Assembly: GCA_022563115.1 (NCBI GenBank)
Contig: JADFNY010000024.1
Coordinates: 1 to 16,648 of the forward strand
DNA: 16,648 nt
Direction of reading: 5' to 3'
From: Acidobacteriota bacterium
GTDB lineage: Bacteria; Acidobacteriota; UBA890
This document shows, in pieces, positions 1 through 5,870 of the stretch. The position numbers and the translations under genes are program-made. The first letter of the stretch is position 1, and each line of letters starts with the position of its first letter. The notes below the pieces were generated by a model, which saw only the letters and a program-made list of their open reading frames with translations, was not told where the DNA came from and did no database searches.

Positions 1-288
1 ATCGGCAAGATCGACGACGTGCCCACACCGGTGGGCTTCGTGATCACGCCGGTCGTCGGTTGGCTCCGAAATCCCGCCGAGTTCACCGTCGAGGAGGGCG
101 AAGTCGCCGAGTACTTCGAGGTCGACCTCGAGGAGCTCACCGATCCCGGCAACTTCAAGCACCGCGGCGAGCGCGAAATCGAAGGGGTCAGCTACCCGGT
201 GCCCGAGTTCCACGTCGCCGGCAAGCTGATCTGGGGGGCGACGGCGCGCATTACGCAGCGCCTGTTACAGATTGCGGAGTTGGTGTAA
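1..288 (+). CDS. Nudix CoA pyrophosphatase, C-terminal part (gene enters from left edge)
   Basis: The reading frame is open from the first base and ends with TAA at 286-288, so only about 95 C-terminal residues are seen. The stretch PTPVGFVITPVVGWL and the final IWGATARI resemble the C-terminal half of the NudL/NUDT7-type CoA pyrophosphatases, which split CoA to phosphopantetheine and 3',5'-ADP in the cytoplasm. Between them, residues resembling EVAEYFEVDLEEL fit the helix after the Nudix fold core in that family. The Nudix box with the metal-binding glutamates would lie upstream of the window, so catalytic competence cannot be judged. The GTG at 19 is internal to the gene and not a believable start. 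The downstream neighbour is convergent, with a 70 bp gap and no clear terminator. Confidence 0.8.
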   Translation: MGKIDDVPTPVGFVITPVVGWLRNPAEFTVEEGEVAEYFEVDLEELTDPGNFKHRGEREIEGVSYPVPEFHVAGKLIWGATARITQRLLQIAELV

Positions 289-358
289 CGAGACCAGCTC
301 CCGCCGACAGGGCCGCAACGGGCGCCGATCGGCACCCCGTCGAGAAATGCCGGCTAGG

Positions 359-985
359 CTACGGGTCGCGCTTCGCCAGCCCATTCCGAAGCGCCCCCGG
401 CGTGACCCCGGCTTTGCGGGCGCCGTGGACGAGCTGCCTGCGGCGCAGCTGCATGCCGCCCATCAACACCTCCCACTTTTCACGTTCGGCGATGAAATAT
501 CTGATCTGGCCGCTGAACCCGAACAAGCGCTGATCGGTTTCGCTGTACGCGGGCAGCCGGTCGAGCTCGGTCTGAACCCGCTCGATGCGGGCGTCGACCT
601 CTTTGATGCGTTCGATCCAATACTCCGGCGTGTGCCAGGGCTCGGCCGCCCCGCTGCTCGAAGAAGAGGCGGCACCGGCGTCGGGTGCCGTGCTCCGGCG
701 CTCGATTCTCGGCGCCACCGGCGTCGTGGCATCTCTCGGGGCCGACCGGATGATCCGCTCTTCGGTCTCGTTGTCGTCGACGATGCGCACCACCTGCTCG
801 AGCGGTATCGAAACGGTGCCGCCGAATTGTGTGAACACGACCCGATCGTCCCGGATGTGAGCTGACTCGGTGTAGATCTTGCGACCGTTGACCAGATAGA
901 TGGTGTCGGCGTCGGCGCTTCCGGGTGGGATCAGCAACGTCGCAACGACCAGCGCCAAGGACGGACCGATTGCGGCGCGCCGCAT
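359..985 (-). CDS. exported protein of unknown function, coupled to folA
   Basis: This 208-residue protein starts at the ATG at 985, whose A is the last base of the folA stop (TGATG overlap). A GGAGGG ribosome site lies at 993-998, 7 bases upstream. The in-frame ORF extends further upstream, but those starts lie inside folA and lack a signal peptide. Residues 1 to about 26 form a signal peptide (MRRAAIG, then a hydrophobic run, ending SADA before DTIY). Residues 27-70 (DTIYLVNGRKIYTES to IPLEQVVRIVDD) look like a small SH3-like beta module, seen in many exported proteins of unknown role. Residues 85-115 are low complexity, with a run of serines. Residues 118-190 are helical and charged, probably a coiled coil. 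No catalytic motif is visible. The overlap implies co-translation with folA, yet no functional link to folate is apparent. Confidence 0.75.
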   Translation of the reverse strand: MRRAAIGPSLALVVATLLIPPGSADADTIYLVNGRKIYTESAHIRDDRVVFTQFGGTVSIPLEQVVRIVDDNETEERIIRSAPRDATTPVAPRIERRSTAPDAGAASSSSSGAAEPWHTPEYWIERIKEVDARIERVQTELDRLPAYSETDQRLFGFSGQIRYFIAEREKWEVLMGGMQLRRRQLVHGARKAGVTPGALRNGLAKRDP

Positions 986-1482
986 CACGTCGCCCTCCGG
1001 TCGTAGACGATGAACGTGCTCGGATAATCGTTGTGGTCGTCGGCGACAATCTCCTGGCGCGAGACCTCGTTCCAGGCCGCCCAATCGACCTTCGAAAACA
1101 GCACGTCGCCGTCGATGTCTCCGTGCACCCGGGTCAGGTAGATGCGGTCACAATGCGTCAGCGTCACCGCGTAGATGGACGCCCCGCCGGCGACGAAGAG
1201 CTCCTCCTCACCGTACGATCGTGCCCACTCGATGCCGTCGACGACCGAAGACGCCAAGTGCACTCCGTCCGGCAGGTCGGGTGTGCCCCGCGACACCACG
1301 ATCATCTTGCGGCCGGGCAGCGGGCGTCCGATCGACTCGAACGTCTTGCGTCCCAGCAGCAGGTGATGCCCCATCGTCAGCGTCTTGAAGCGCTGCAAGT
1401 CGGCCGACAAGCGCCAGGGCAGCTCGTTGTCGCGTCCGATCGCGCCGTTGTCGGCGATCGCCACGATGATCGAGATCTTCAT
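985..1482 (-). CDS. folA: dihydrofolate reductase
   Basis: The 165-residue product matches the usual length of bacterial FolA (about 160). It reduces dihydrofolate to tetrahydrofolate with NADPH in the cytoplasm, regenerating the cofactor oxidised by thymidylate synthase. Visible family features are the N-terminal strand MKISIIVAIADNGAIGRDNELPW, broken here as MKISIIVAIA and DNGAIGRDNELPW, and the catalytic-site Asp28 in LSADLQRFK (equivalent to E. coli Asp27). MGHHLLLGRKTFESIG is the NADPH-binding segment, and ELFVAGGASIYA is the second glycine-rich nucleotide-binding strand. The ATG at 1480-1482 is the only start giving the canonical N-terminus; a ribosome site is weak. The gene is the first of a pair with the exported protein downstream. 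Its leader contains two hairpins, and thyA lies 1.4 kb upstream on the same strand beyond an opposite-strand gene. Confidence 0.96.
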   Translation of the reverse strand: MKISIIVAIADNGAIGRDNELPWRLSADLQRFKTLTMGHHLLLGRKTFESIGRPLPGRKMIVVSRGTPDLPDGVHLASSVVDGIEWARSYGEEELFVAGGASIYAVTLTHCDRIYLTRVHGDIDGDVLFSKVDWAAWNEVSRQEIVADDHNDYPSTFIVYDRRAT

Positions 1483-1500
1483 TTCGGCAGAATCCGTCCT

Positions 1501-1537
1501 CTCACCACTTTGGGTGAGATCCCTTTACCCGTAAGGG
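1501..1537 (-). promoter_or_regulatory. two adjacent hairpins in the folA leader
   Basis: CTCACC (1501-1506) pairs perfectly with GGTGAG (1513-1518) around a 6-base loop. Directly beside it, CCCTT (1521-1525) pairs with AAGGG (1533-1537). Both lie 18-55 bases upstream of the folA start and would be in its mRNA leader. Neither has a T-tract on the minus strand, so they are not clear terminators. They could affect translation or stability, or be remnants of older sequence. Function is inference. Confidence 0.35.
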
Positions 1538-1584
1538 TTTGGGCGCAGCGCCTACTCTCTATTCCACCGTAACCGAAGTGGGTA

Positions 1585-1614
1585 GTTTTGGGCAGGTTTT
1601 GGCATCAGTTTGGC
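1585..1614. repeat. three short phased repeats, GTTTTGGGC type
   Basis: GTTTTGGGC (1585-1593), GTTTTGGC (1596-1603) and GTTTGGC (1608-1614) recur at 11 and 12 bp steps, about one DNA helical turn. A related GGGTTTGGGC is at 1535-1544. They lie about 100-130 bp upstream of folA. Such spacing can mark an operator for a protein binding one DNA face, but chance or slippage is possible. Confidence 0.35.
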
Positions 1615-1850
1615 ATTCCGGTGGCATCCTGGGGCGCCATCAGTTGAGCCCGTCGACCACCAGGGCCGGGGAAAGGTTGGACGTGGACTTCGCTCCACCC
1701 CGATTCGGTCGATCCGCTTCCCCCTTGAATTAATCCAGGATAAAATGGGCCTTCCTCGGTTGCGCCGCCATCGAGGAGGTGGGCGCTAGTCGGGTGCTCG
1801 ATGCCGGCGAGAATCGGCCCCTCGTTGCGAAAGCGCCGCACGATGAAGTT
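1605..1850 (-). pseudogene. remnant of a eukaryote-like Ser/Thr kinase with PD40 repeats
   Basis: On the minus strand, 1719-1847 translates to a segment containing VRRFRNEGPILAGIEHP and HLLDGGATEEG. This closely resembles the N-lobe of bacterial Hanks-type kinases (family pattern RRFRNERQILAxLEHPNIARLLDGGTTEDG). Only about 13 residues later, at 1650-1706, the same frame reads ESGWSEVHVQPFPGPGG. That resembles the WD40-like/PD40 (TolB-type) repeats found at the C-terminus of such kinases. The rest of the kinase (ATP-site lysine, HRD and DFG motifs), the membrane span and most repeats are absent, so hundreds of residues between the two pieces are missing. The frame closes at 1605-1607 and no start or ribosome site is seen. 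I read it as a deletion fossil. The homology call is from motif memory, not a search. Confidence 0.55.
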
Positions 1851-1910
1851 TTCTGAAATCACCGTCGATTTGTCCGGAAGCGCCGACCCGGCTCGACCGC
1901 TAGTGACACC

Positions 1911-2918
1911 GTGAGACTGAAGAGACGGGCCGTCACCCTCCTGCTGGTCCTGTCGAGCTTGTTGGTCACATCGTTGGCGGCGGAGGCAGTTCTGCGGTTT
2001 GTCCTGTCGCGCAGCTTCAATCCCTTCCAGCCGGACGGCGAGCTTGGCTTCCGTCTGAAGCCCGATTTCGACGGCTTCTATCCCTGGGTCAGGGTCAGGA
2101 CCGATGAAGCCGGCCACCGTGTTCCCCGCGAGACCCGCGTGCCCTCGACCGGCAGGATCCTCTTCGTTGGCGACTCGGTAACCTTCGGCTTCGGGGTGCG
2201 GTCGGAAGAGAGCTTCCCCTTTCGGTTCGGCGAGCACATCGGCCGTCCCCAAGACGTCGTCAACGCTGCGGTGCCTGGTTACAACCTGGAGCAGGTATTG
2301 GGAATCCTCCGGGAGGAACTCCGCCGGTCGAGCCCCGAGGCGGTTTTCTATGGCCTCTGCCTGAACGACATCGGTAGCGCCACCCGGCGGGTCGAGTATG
2401 AGGACATCGATCCGCACCGCAAACGTATGAGGGAGGGAGCGTTCCTGTCCTCCTCCATGCTGGTCGCATTCCTGCAGCGCCGCTTGCAGCGTCTCGGAGC
2501 CCGATTCGATGGCTCTCAGGGCGGTCCCGTCAGCCAAGTGAGCTTTCTTCGTGACCTTGACGGACCGGAGATGGCCCAGTCGCTGGCGACCTTCGACCTT
2601 CAGTGGGCTGAGCTGGAGCAGATCCACCGCCAGACAGGAATCCCTGTGACGGTGCTGGTCCTGCCTTTTCGCGAACAGGTCGAAGGGCACCCCGAGTGGC
2701 GAGCGCCCCAAGAGTTCCTCGCGGACAAATGCGCCTCCAGCCCCATCGTGTGCCTCGACCCGTCGAGCATGCTGTTGGAGCACCGCCAGCAAACCCTTTA
2801 CAACGGCGTTAGCAGCCTCCACTTCAACCCCCTGGGACACCGCCTGCTGGCGGAATGGCTTGCCGACCTTGCCCACACGCACACACGTGGCGCTCTCAGA
2901 CCGCGATCGGCGCCTTGA
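1911..2918 (+). CDS. membrane-anchored SGNH/GDSL hydrolase-like protein
   Basis: This 335-residue protein starts at a GTG (1911) with no convincing ribosome site; the start is chosen because it retains a full N-terminal anchor (residues about 7-30, LLLVLSSLLVTSLAAEAVLRF). SGNH-superfamily blocks appear in order: ILFVGDSVTFGFGV with nucleophile Ser89, NAAVPGYN with Gly123, LCLNDI with Asn152, and LHFNPLGH with His304. The layout (anchor, ELGFRLKPDF-type segment, then the GDS block) resembles exported SGNH proteins of polysaccharide clusters that add or remove acyl groups. The Asp normally three residues before the His is Ser301 here, so the catalytic triad looks incomplete. The gene is opposite in strand to folA and thyA, and its last 23 bp overlap the end of thyA. 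It uses AGG arginine codons more freely than its neighbours, a hint of transfer. Substrate unknown. Confidence 0.85.
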   Translation: MRLKRRAVTLLLVLSSLLVTSLAAEAVLRFVLSRSFNPFQPDGELGFRLKPDFDGFYPWVRVRTDEAGHRVPRETRVPSTGRILFVGDSVTFGFGVRSEESFPFRFGEHIGRPQDVVNAAVPGYNLEQVLGILREELRRSSPEAVFYGLCLNDIGSATRRVEYEDIDPHRKRMREGAFLSSSMLVAFLQRRLQRLGARFDGSQGGPVSQVSFLRDLDGPEMAQSLATFDLQWAELEQIHRQTGIPVTVLVLPFREQVEGHPEWRAPQEFLADKCASSPIVCLDPSSMLLEHRQQTLYNGVSSLHFNPLGHRLLAEWLADLAHTHTRGALRPRSAP

Positions 2919-3690
2919 TGTGGGGGTGTGGGTCGTAGGCTTCGAGGGTGAAGTCTTCGTATTCGAAGTCGAAGATCGACTTCACCTCCGGGTTGAGCCG
3001 CATGTGCGGCAGCGGCCGCGGCTCGCGGGCGAGTTGCTCGCGTGCCTGCTCGACGTGGTTCGAGTACAGGTGGACGTCGCCGAACGTGTGGATGAACTCG
3101 TCGGCCTGCAGGCCGCAGACCTGCGCCACCATCATCGTGAGCAGCGCATAGGACGCGATATTGAACGGCACGCCGAGGAAAACATCGGCGCTGCGCTGGT
3201 AGAGCTGGCAGGAGAGCTTGCCGTCGACGACGTAGAATTGGAACAGCGTGTGGCACGGCGGCAGCGACATTTGGTCGACGTCGGCGGCGTTCCAGGCGCT
3301 GACGATGTGGCGACGCGAGTCGGGGTTGGACTTGATCTGCTCGATCAAGTTGGCGATCTGATCGACCTCCGTGCCGGCCGGCGTCTTCCAGTGGCGCCAC
3401 TGGTAGCCGTAGACCGGCCCGAGGTTTCCCTCCTCGTCGGCCCACTTGTCCCAGATCGTCACACCATTGTCGTTGAGGTACCTGATACTGCTGTCGCCGC
3501 GCAGAAACCAAAGTAGCTCGTAAATGATCGAGCGCAGGTGGAGCTTCTTGGTGGTCAGGGCGGGGAATCCCTCCTGCAGGTCGAAGCGCATCTGATAGCC
3601 GAAGCAGGCGCGCGTGCCGGTGCCGGTGCGGTCTCCCTTGTCGACGCCGTGATCGAAGATGTGCTGCAGGAGGTCAAGGTATTGCTTCAT
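2896..3690 (-). CDS. thyA: thymidylate synthase
   Basis: The product is 264 residues, exactly the E. coli ThyA length. It methylates dUMP to dTMP using methylene-tetrahydrofolate, releasing dihydrofolate that FolA recycles. Catalytic Cys146 lies in SLPPCHTLFQF. Arg21 (DRTGTGT), the Arg126-Arg127 pair (DSRRHIV), Asn177 (GVPFNIASYA) and the dUMP-contacting DVHLYSNH are all present, so the enzyme should be active. The ATG at 3690 gives the canonical N-terminus MKQYLDLLQHIFDHG. The upstream membrane glycosyltransferase gene ends 45 bp away on the same strand, so read-through transcription is likely. The 3' end overlaps the convergent SGNH gene by 23 bp, which leaves no room for an intergenic terminator. 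Confidence 0.98.
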   Translation of the reverse strand: MKQYLDLLQHIFDHGVDKGDRTGTGTRACFGYQMRFDLQEGFPALTTKKLHLRSIIYELLWFLRGDSSIRYLNDNGVTIWDKWADEEGNLGPVYGYQWRHWKTPAGTEVDQIANLIEQIKSNPDSRRHIVSAWNAADVDQMSLPPCHTLFQFYVVDGKLSCQLYQRSADVFLGVPFNIASYALLTMMVAQVCGLQADEFIHTFGDVHLYSNHVEQAREQLAREPRPLPHMRLNPEVKSIFDFEYEDFTLEAYDPHPHIKAPIAV

Positions 3691-3735
3691 GGACAGGAAC
3701 CTACCACCGGGCCAGGCTTGTTGCAGCGCTCGTCG

Positions 3736-5754
3736 TCACCCGTCCCTGATCAGTGAAATGCTGTCGCATTGGATGGCGAGTTCACGGGCGTCATTGGATT
3801 CCCCTACCGACCGGGGCGAGGCTGTCCAGGCGTACTGCAGCCGGATCTCGTTGAACCCGGGTCGCAGCATCGCGGCCGCCACCGCGACCCGATACGTCCG
3901 CATTCCCGGCGTGATCGCTACCCGCTCGGCGGGCTCGTCGTTGATCCACACGGCCACGAACTGGCGCTCCGACCCGGCTGGCAGAAACGGGGCGCAGCGC
4001 AGCTCGAGCCGGTAATCGGCGGCCTCCTTGAGAGGAACGACGAGCGTGGACTCCGGCCCGTCGCTCCATCGGAAGGTGAAATCGGCTGCCGCCTCGGGGA
4101 GCGACCACCCGTGCAGCAGAAAGCGGGCGTCGTTGTCGCCGCCGACGTCGATGAGCAGGTTGTTGAACGTCTGGGTGCCGATGCGCTCGTAGAAGCCCAG
4201 GTCGGTGCCGAAGCGCAACGCGGTCAAAGCGCTCATCGGCAGCGAGAACGGGTTGCCGACGCGCGCAGTGGTGGCGCCGACCATGTCCTCGAACCGCACC
4301 GTTCCGGTCGGCGGAATGTCGCCGGCGCGCATGCCGGCCATGAAGAAGATGTTGGTGACCACGAGGATGCCGACCAGTAGGGCTGGGGCGAGGGTGGGGC
4401 GTTCCCGTATCCAGCTCAGCAGCGCCGCGAGGCCGATAGCGAAGATCAAGGCGCAGTTCGCGAAGCGACGGGCGCCGAAGCCATGGCCGCTCCATTCGAC
4501 GGTGGCGTTGATGTACACCTGCAGCGCCAGCGCCGCGATCAACAGGCCGCCGAACCGTCGATGCCGCCGCGTGAACGGGATCAAGCCGAGGACGGCGACG
4601 AGCAGCAGCGGCGTCCAGGAAAACAGCCCGCGGTCGGCAGAGAAGAGGACGTCGCCGATCGCCGGGGCCGCCAACTCGGCTCCGTGCGCGCCCGTGGGCG
4701 GGGAGAACCAGCTACCGCGCACCGCTTTCCAAAAGGCGAATTGGGGTGAAAAAACAACCAGGAAAGCCGCCGCGAAGGCCGCGTATCGTGCCCCGGCATG
4801 AGCCCACGAGCCGGCGTCCGGGGTGGCGGGAGCATCGAGCGCCTCGGACTCGACAGGTTGGCCGTCGGGAGCGGCTCCTCGAACACGAGCGACCACGTTG
4901 CCGAGCTCCTCCACGGCCGGGAAGACGACGAACAGCAGGTTCTGCCAGCGCACCATCGACATCAGCCCGGCCGCCGCGCCGAGCAGCGCCCAACGCTTCA
5001 GGGAGCCGTCGCCGCGCGTCTGGTGCCACATGTAAATGAACAAAGTGACGGCGAACATCGAAGTGCCGTGTGACATGGAGTTGTCGGCGACCAGGTACCA
5101 GACGATGAACGATCCGCAGGTGATCGCGATCGTCGAGGCCGCCGACAGTCGCCGCGAGAAGTATTGGCTCAGCAGCCGGTAGATCATTACCAGGGCGGCG
5201 AACCCGTACACCAGGCTCGCCAGCCCGACGGCGCGCTGGTACGGGTTGAAGAAGCCGTTGCGCGGATACTCTCCGCCGAGGAGGTTCAACAGCCCCAGCC
5301 ACAGGTGGGTGAGGACGAAGAACGGTGCCCACAAGAGCGGCGCCCCGAAGGCGAAGTTGCCGGCGGTGCCGCGCACGCCAAAGACGTCGTTCTCGTTCGA
5401 TAGGTCGAGATCCCAGTCGATGACCAGCGACCGGACCTGCACGAAGTACTCGCGCCCGTCCGAGGCAGCGCGCGCGAACCCCCAGTGGAAAAGGAACAGC
5501 AAGACGAACAGCAGGGCAACCAGCGAAAGCTCAGGGCCCTCGATGGCGGCGTATCCGCGCTGCAGCCGAGAGCGCTGTGGCTCGGGCGTCAAGCGGGCGA
5601 TCCGGCGAGCCGCCCCCAACAACACGAACCCGCTGACCAGCCAGGCGGCAACCACGACAGGCTGGTCGAGGTGTTCCTTGAGCAGCAGTAGGTTCCACAC
5701 CCGCAGCACGACGATTGCCAGCGCCGCGTGAACTGCTATCCAAGAGGCTTGCAT
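3736..5754 (-). CDS. polytopic membrane glycosyltransferase, GT-C-like, with C-terminal beta-sandwich
   Basis: About 672 residues from the ATG at 5754, preceded by a weak GGTGG site; a GTG three codons earlier (5763) is an alternative. Roughly ten membrane segments span residues 10-475 (for example about 77-92, 135-160, 180-195, 208-225, 255-280, 325-340, 380-395, 403-418, 435-450, 455-475). The first large outer loop carries SDGREYFVQVRSLVIDWDLD, which resembles the acidic DxD-like loop of GT-C enzymes such as ArnT/PMT-type mannosyl- or arabinosyl-transferases using polyprenyl-phosphate sugars. SMVRWQNLLF and VEWSGHGFGARRF resemble other conserved loops of that group. The last 135 residues, starting near FLLHGWSLPE, form a predicted soluble beta-sandwich, plausibly carbohydrate-binding. 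It is divergent from a GT2 gene 116 bp away, suggesting a joint envelope-glycan role. Donor and acceptor are unknown. Confidence 0.72.
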   Translation of the reverse strand: MQASWIAVHAALAIVVLRVWNLLLLKEHLDQPVVVAAWLVSGFVLLGAARRIARLTPEPQRSRLQRGYAAIEGPELSLVALLFVLLFLFHWGFARAASDGREYFVQVRSLVIDWDLDLSNENDVFGVRGTAGNFAFGAPLLWAPFFVLTHLWLGLLNLLGGEYPRNGFFNPYQRAVGLASLVYGFAALVMIYRLLSQYFSRRLSAASTIAITCGSFIVWYLVADNSMSHGTSMFAVTLFIYMWHQTRGDGSLKRWALLGAAAGLMSMVRWQNLLFVVFPAVEELGNVVARVRGAAPDGQPVESEALDAPATPDAGSWAHAGARYAAFAAAFLVVFSPQFAFWKAVRGSWFSPPTGAHGAELAAPAIGDVLFSADRGLFSWTPLLLVAVLGLIPFTRRHRRFGGLLIAALALQVYINATVEWSGHGFGARRFANCALIFAIGLAALLSWIRERPTLAPALLVGILVVTNIFFMAGMRAGDIPPTGTVRFEDMVGATTARVGNPFSLPMSALTALRFGTDLGFYERIGTQTFNNLLIDVGGDNDARFLLHGWSLPEAAADFTFRWSDGPESTLVVPLKEAADYRLELRCAPFLPAGSERQFVAVWINDEPAERVAITPGMRTYRVAVAAAMLRPGFNEIRLQYAWTASPRSVGESNDARELAIQCDSISLIRDG

Positions 5755-5785
5755 GGTCGCCACCGTAGCCGAGTTTTGCGCCCCC

Positions 5786-5848
5786 TGCTAGCGGCCCGTG
5801 ATCAGACCCACCAGAGTTTCGCCACCGGCTGCTAACAGCCCGTGGTGA
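5786..5848. repeat. direct repeat pair in the divergent glycosyltransferase promoter region
   Basis: A 19 bp element TGCTAGCGGCCCGTGATCA (5786-5804) recurs as TGCTAACAGCCCGTGGTGA (5830-5848), with 15 of 19 bases identical. The 44 bp step equals about four helical turns. Both copies sit between the divergent GT-C and GT2 genes, so a shared operator is possible. A third partial TGCTA is at 5852-5856. Confidence 0.45.
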
Positions 5849-5860
5849 ACCTGCTACGCT
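5832..5860 (+). promoter_or_regulatory. candidate promoter of the GT2 gene
   Basis: CTAACA (5832-5837) and TACGCT (5855-5860) are spaced by 17 bp, and a TG at 5852-5853 gives an extended -10. Transcription would start near 5867, only about 4 bases before the ATG at 5871. That ATG has no Shine-Dalgarno sequence, so the message may be leaderless. The hexamers match consensus only moderately. Confidence 0.3.
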
Positions 5861-5870
5861 CGTCGGCGCC

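Noticed and set aside
1725..1746. TTGAAT and TAAAAT as a promoter pair
   Set aside because: The spacing is only 10 bp, too short for a sigma-70 promoter, and the bases lie inside the kinase fossil.
1850..2882. Long minus-strand open frame antisense to the SGNH gene
   Set aside because: It lacks family motifs and a ribosome site and mirrors the codon periodicity of the real plus-strand gene. Only its 3' extension beyond the SGNH gene (1605-1850) carries recognisable kinase/PD40 sequence.
3055..3068. GGTTCGA tRNA T-loop-like string
   Set aside because: It lies inside thyA coding sequence and no acceptor stem or anticodon arm can be built around it. No tRNA was found anywhere in the window.
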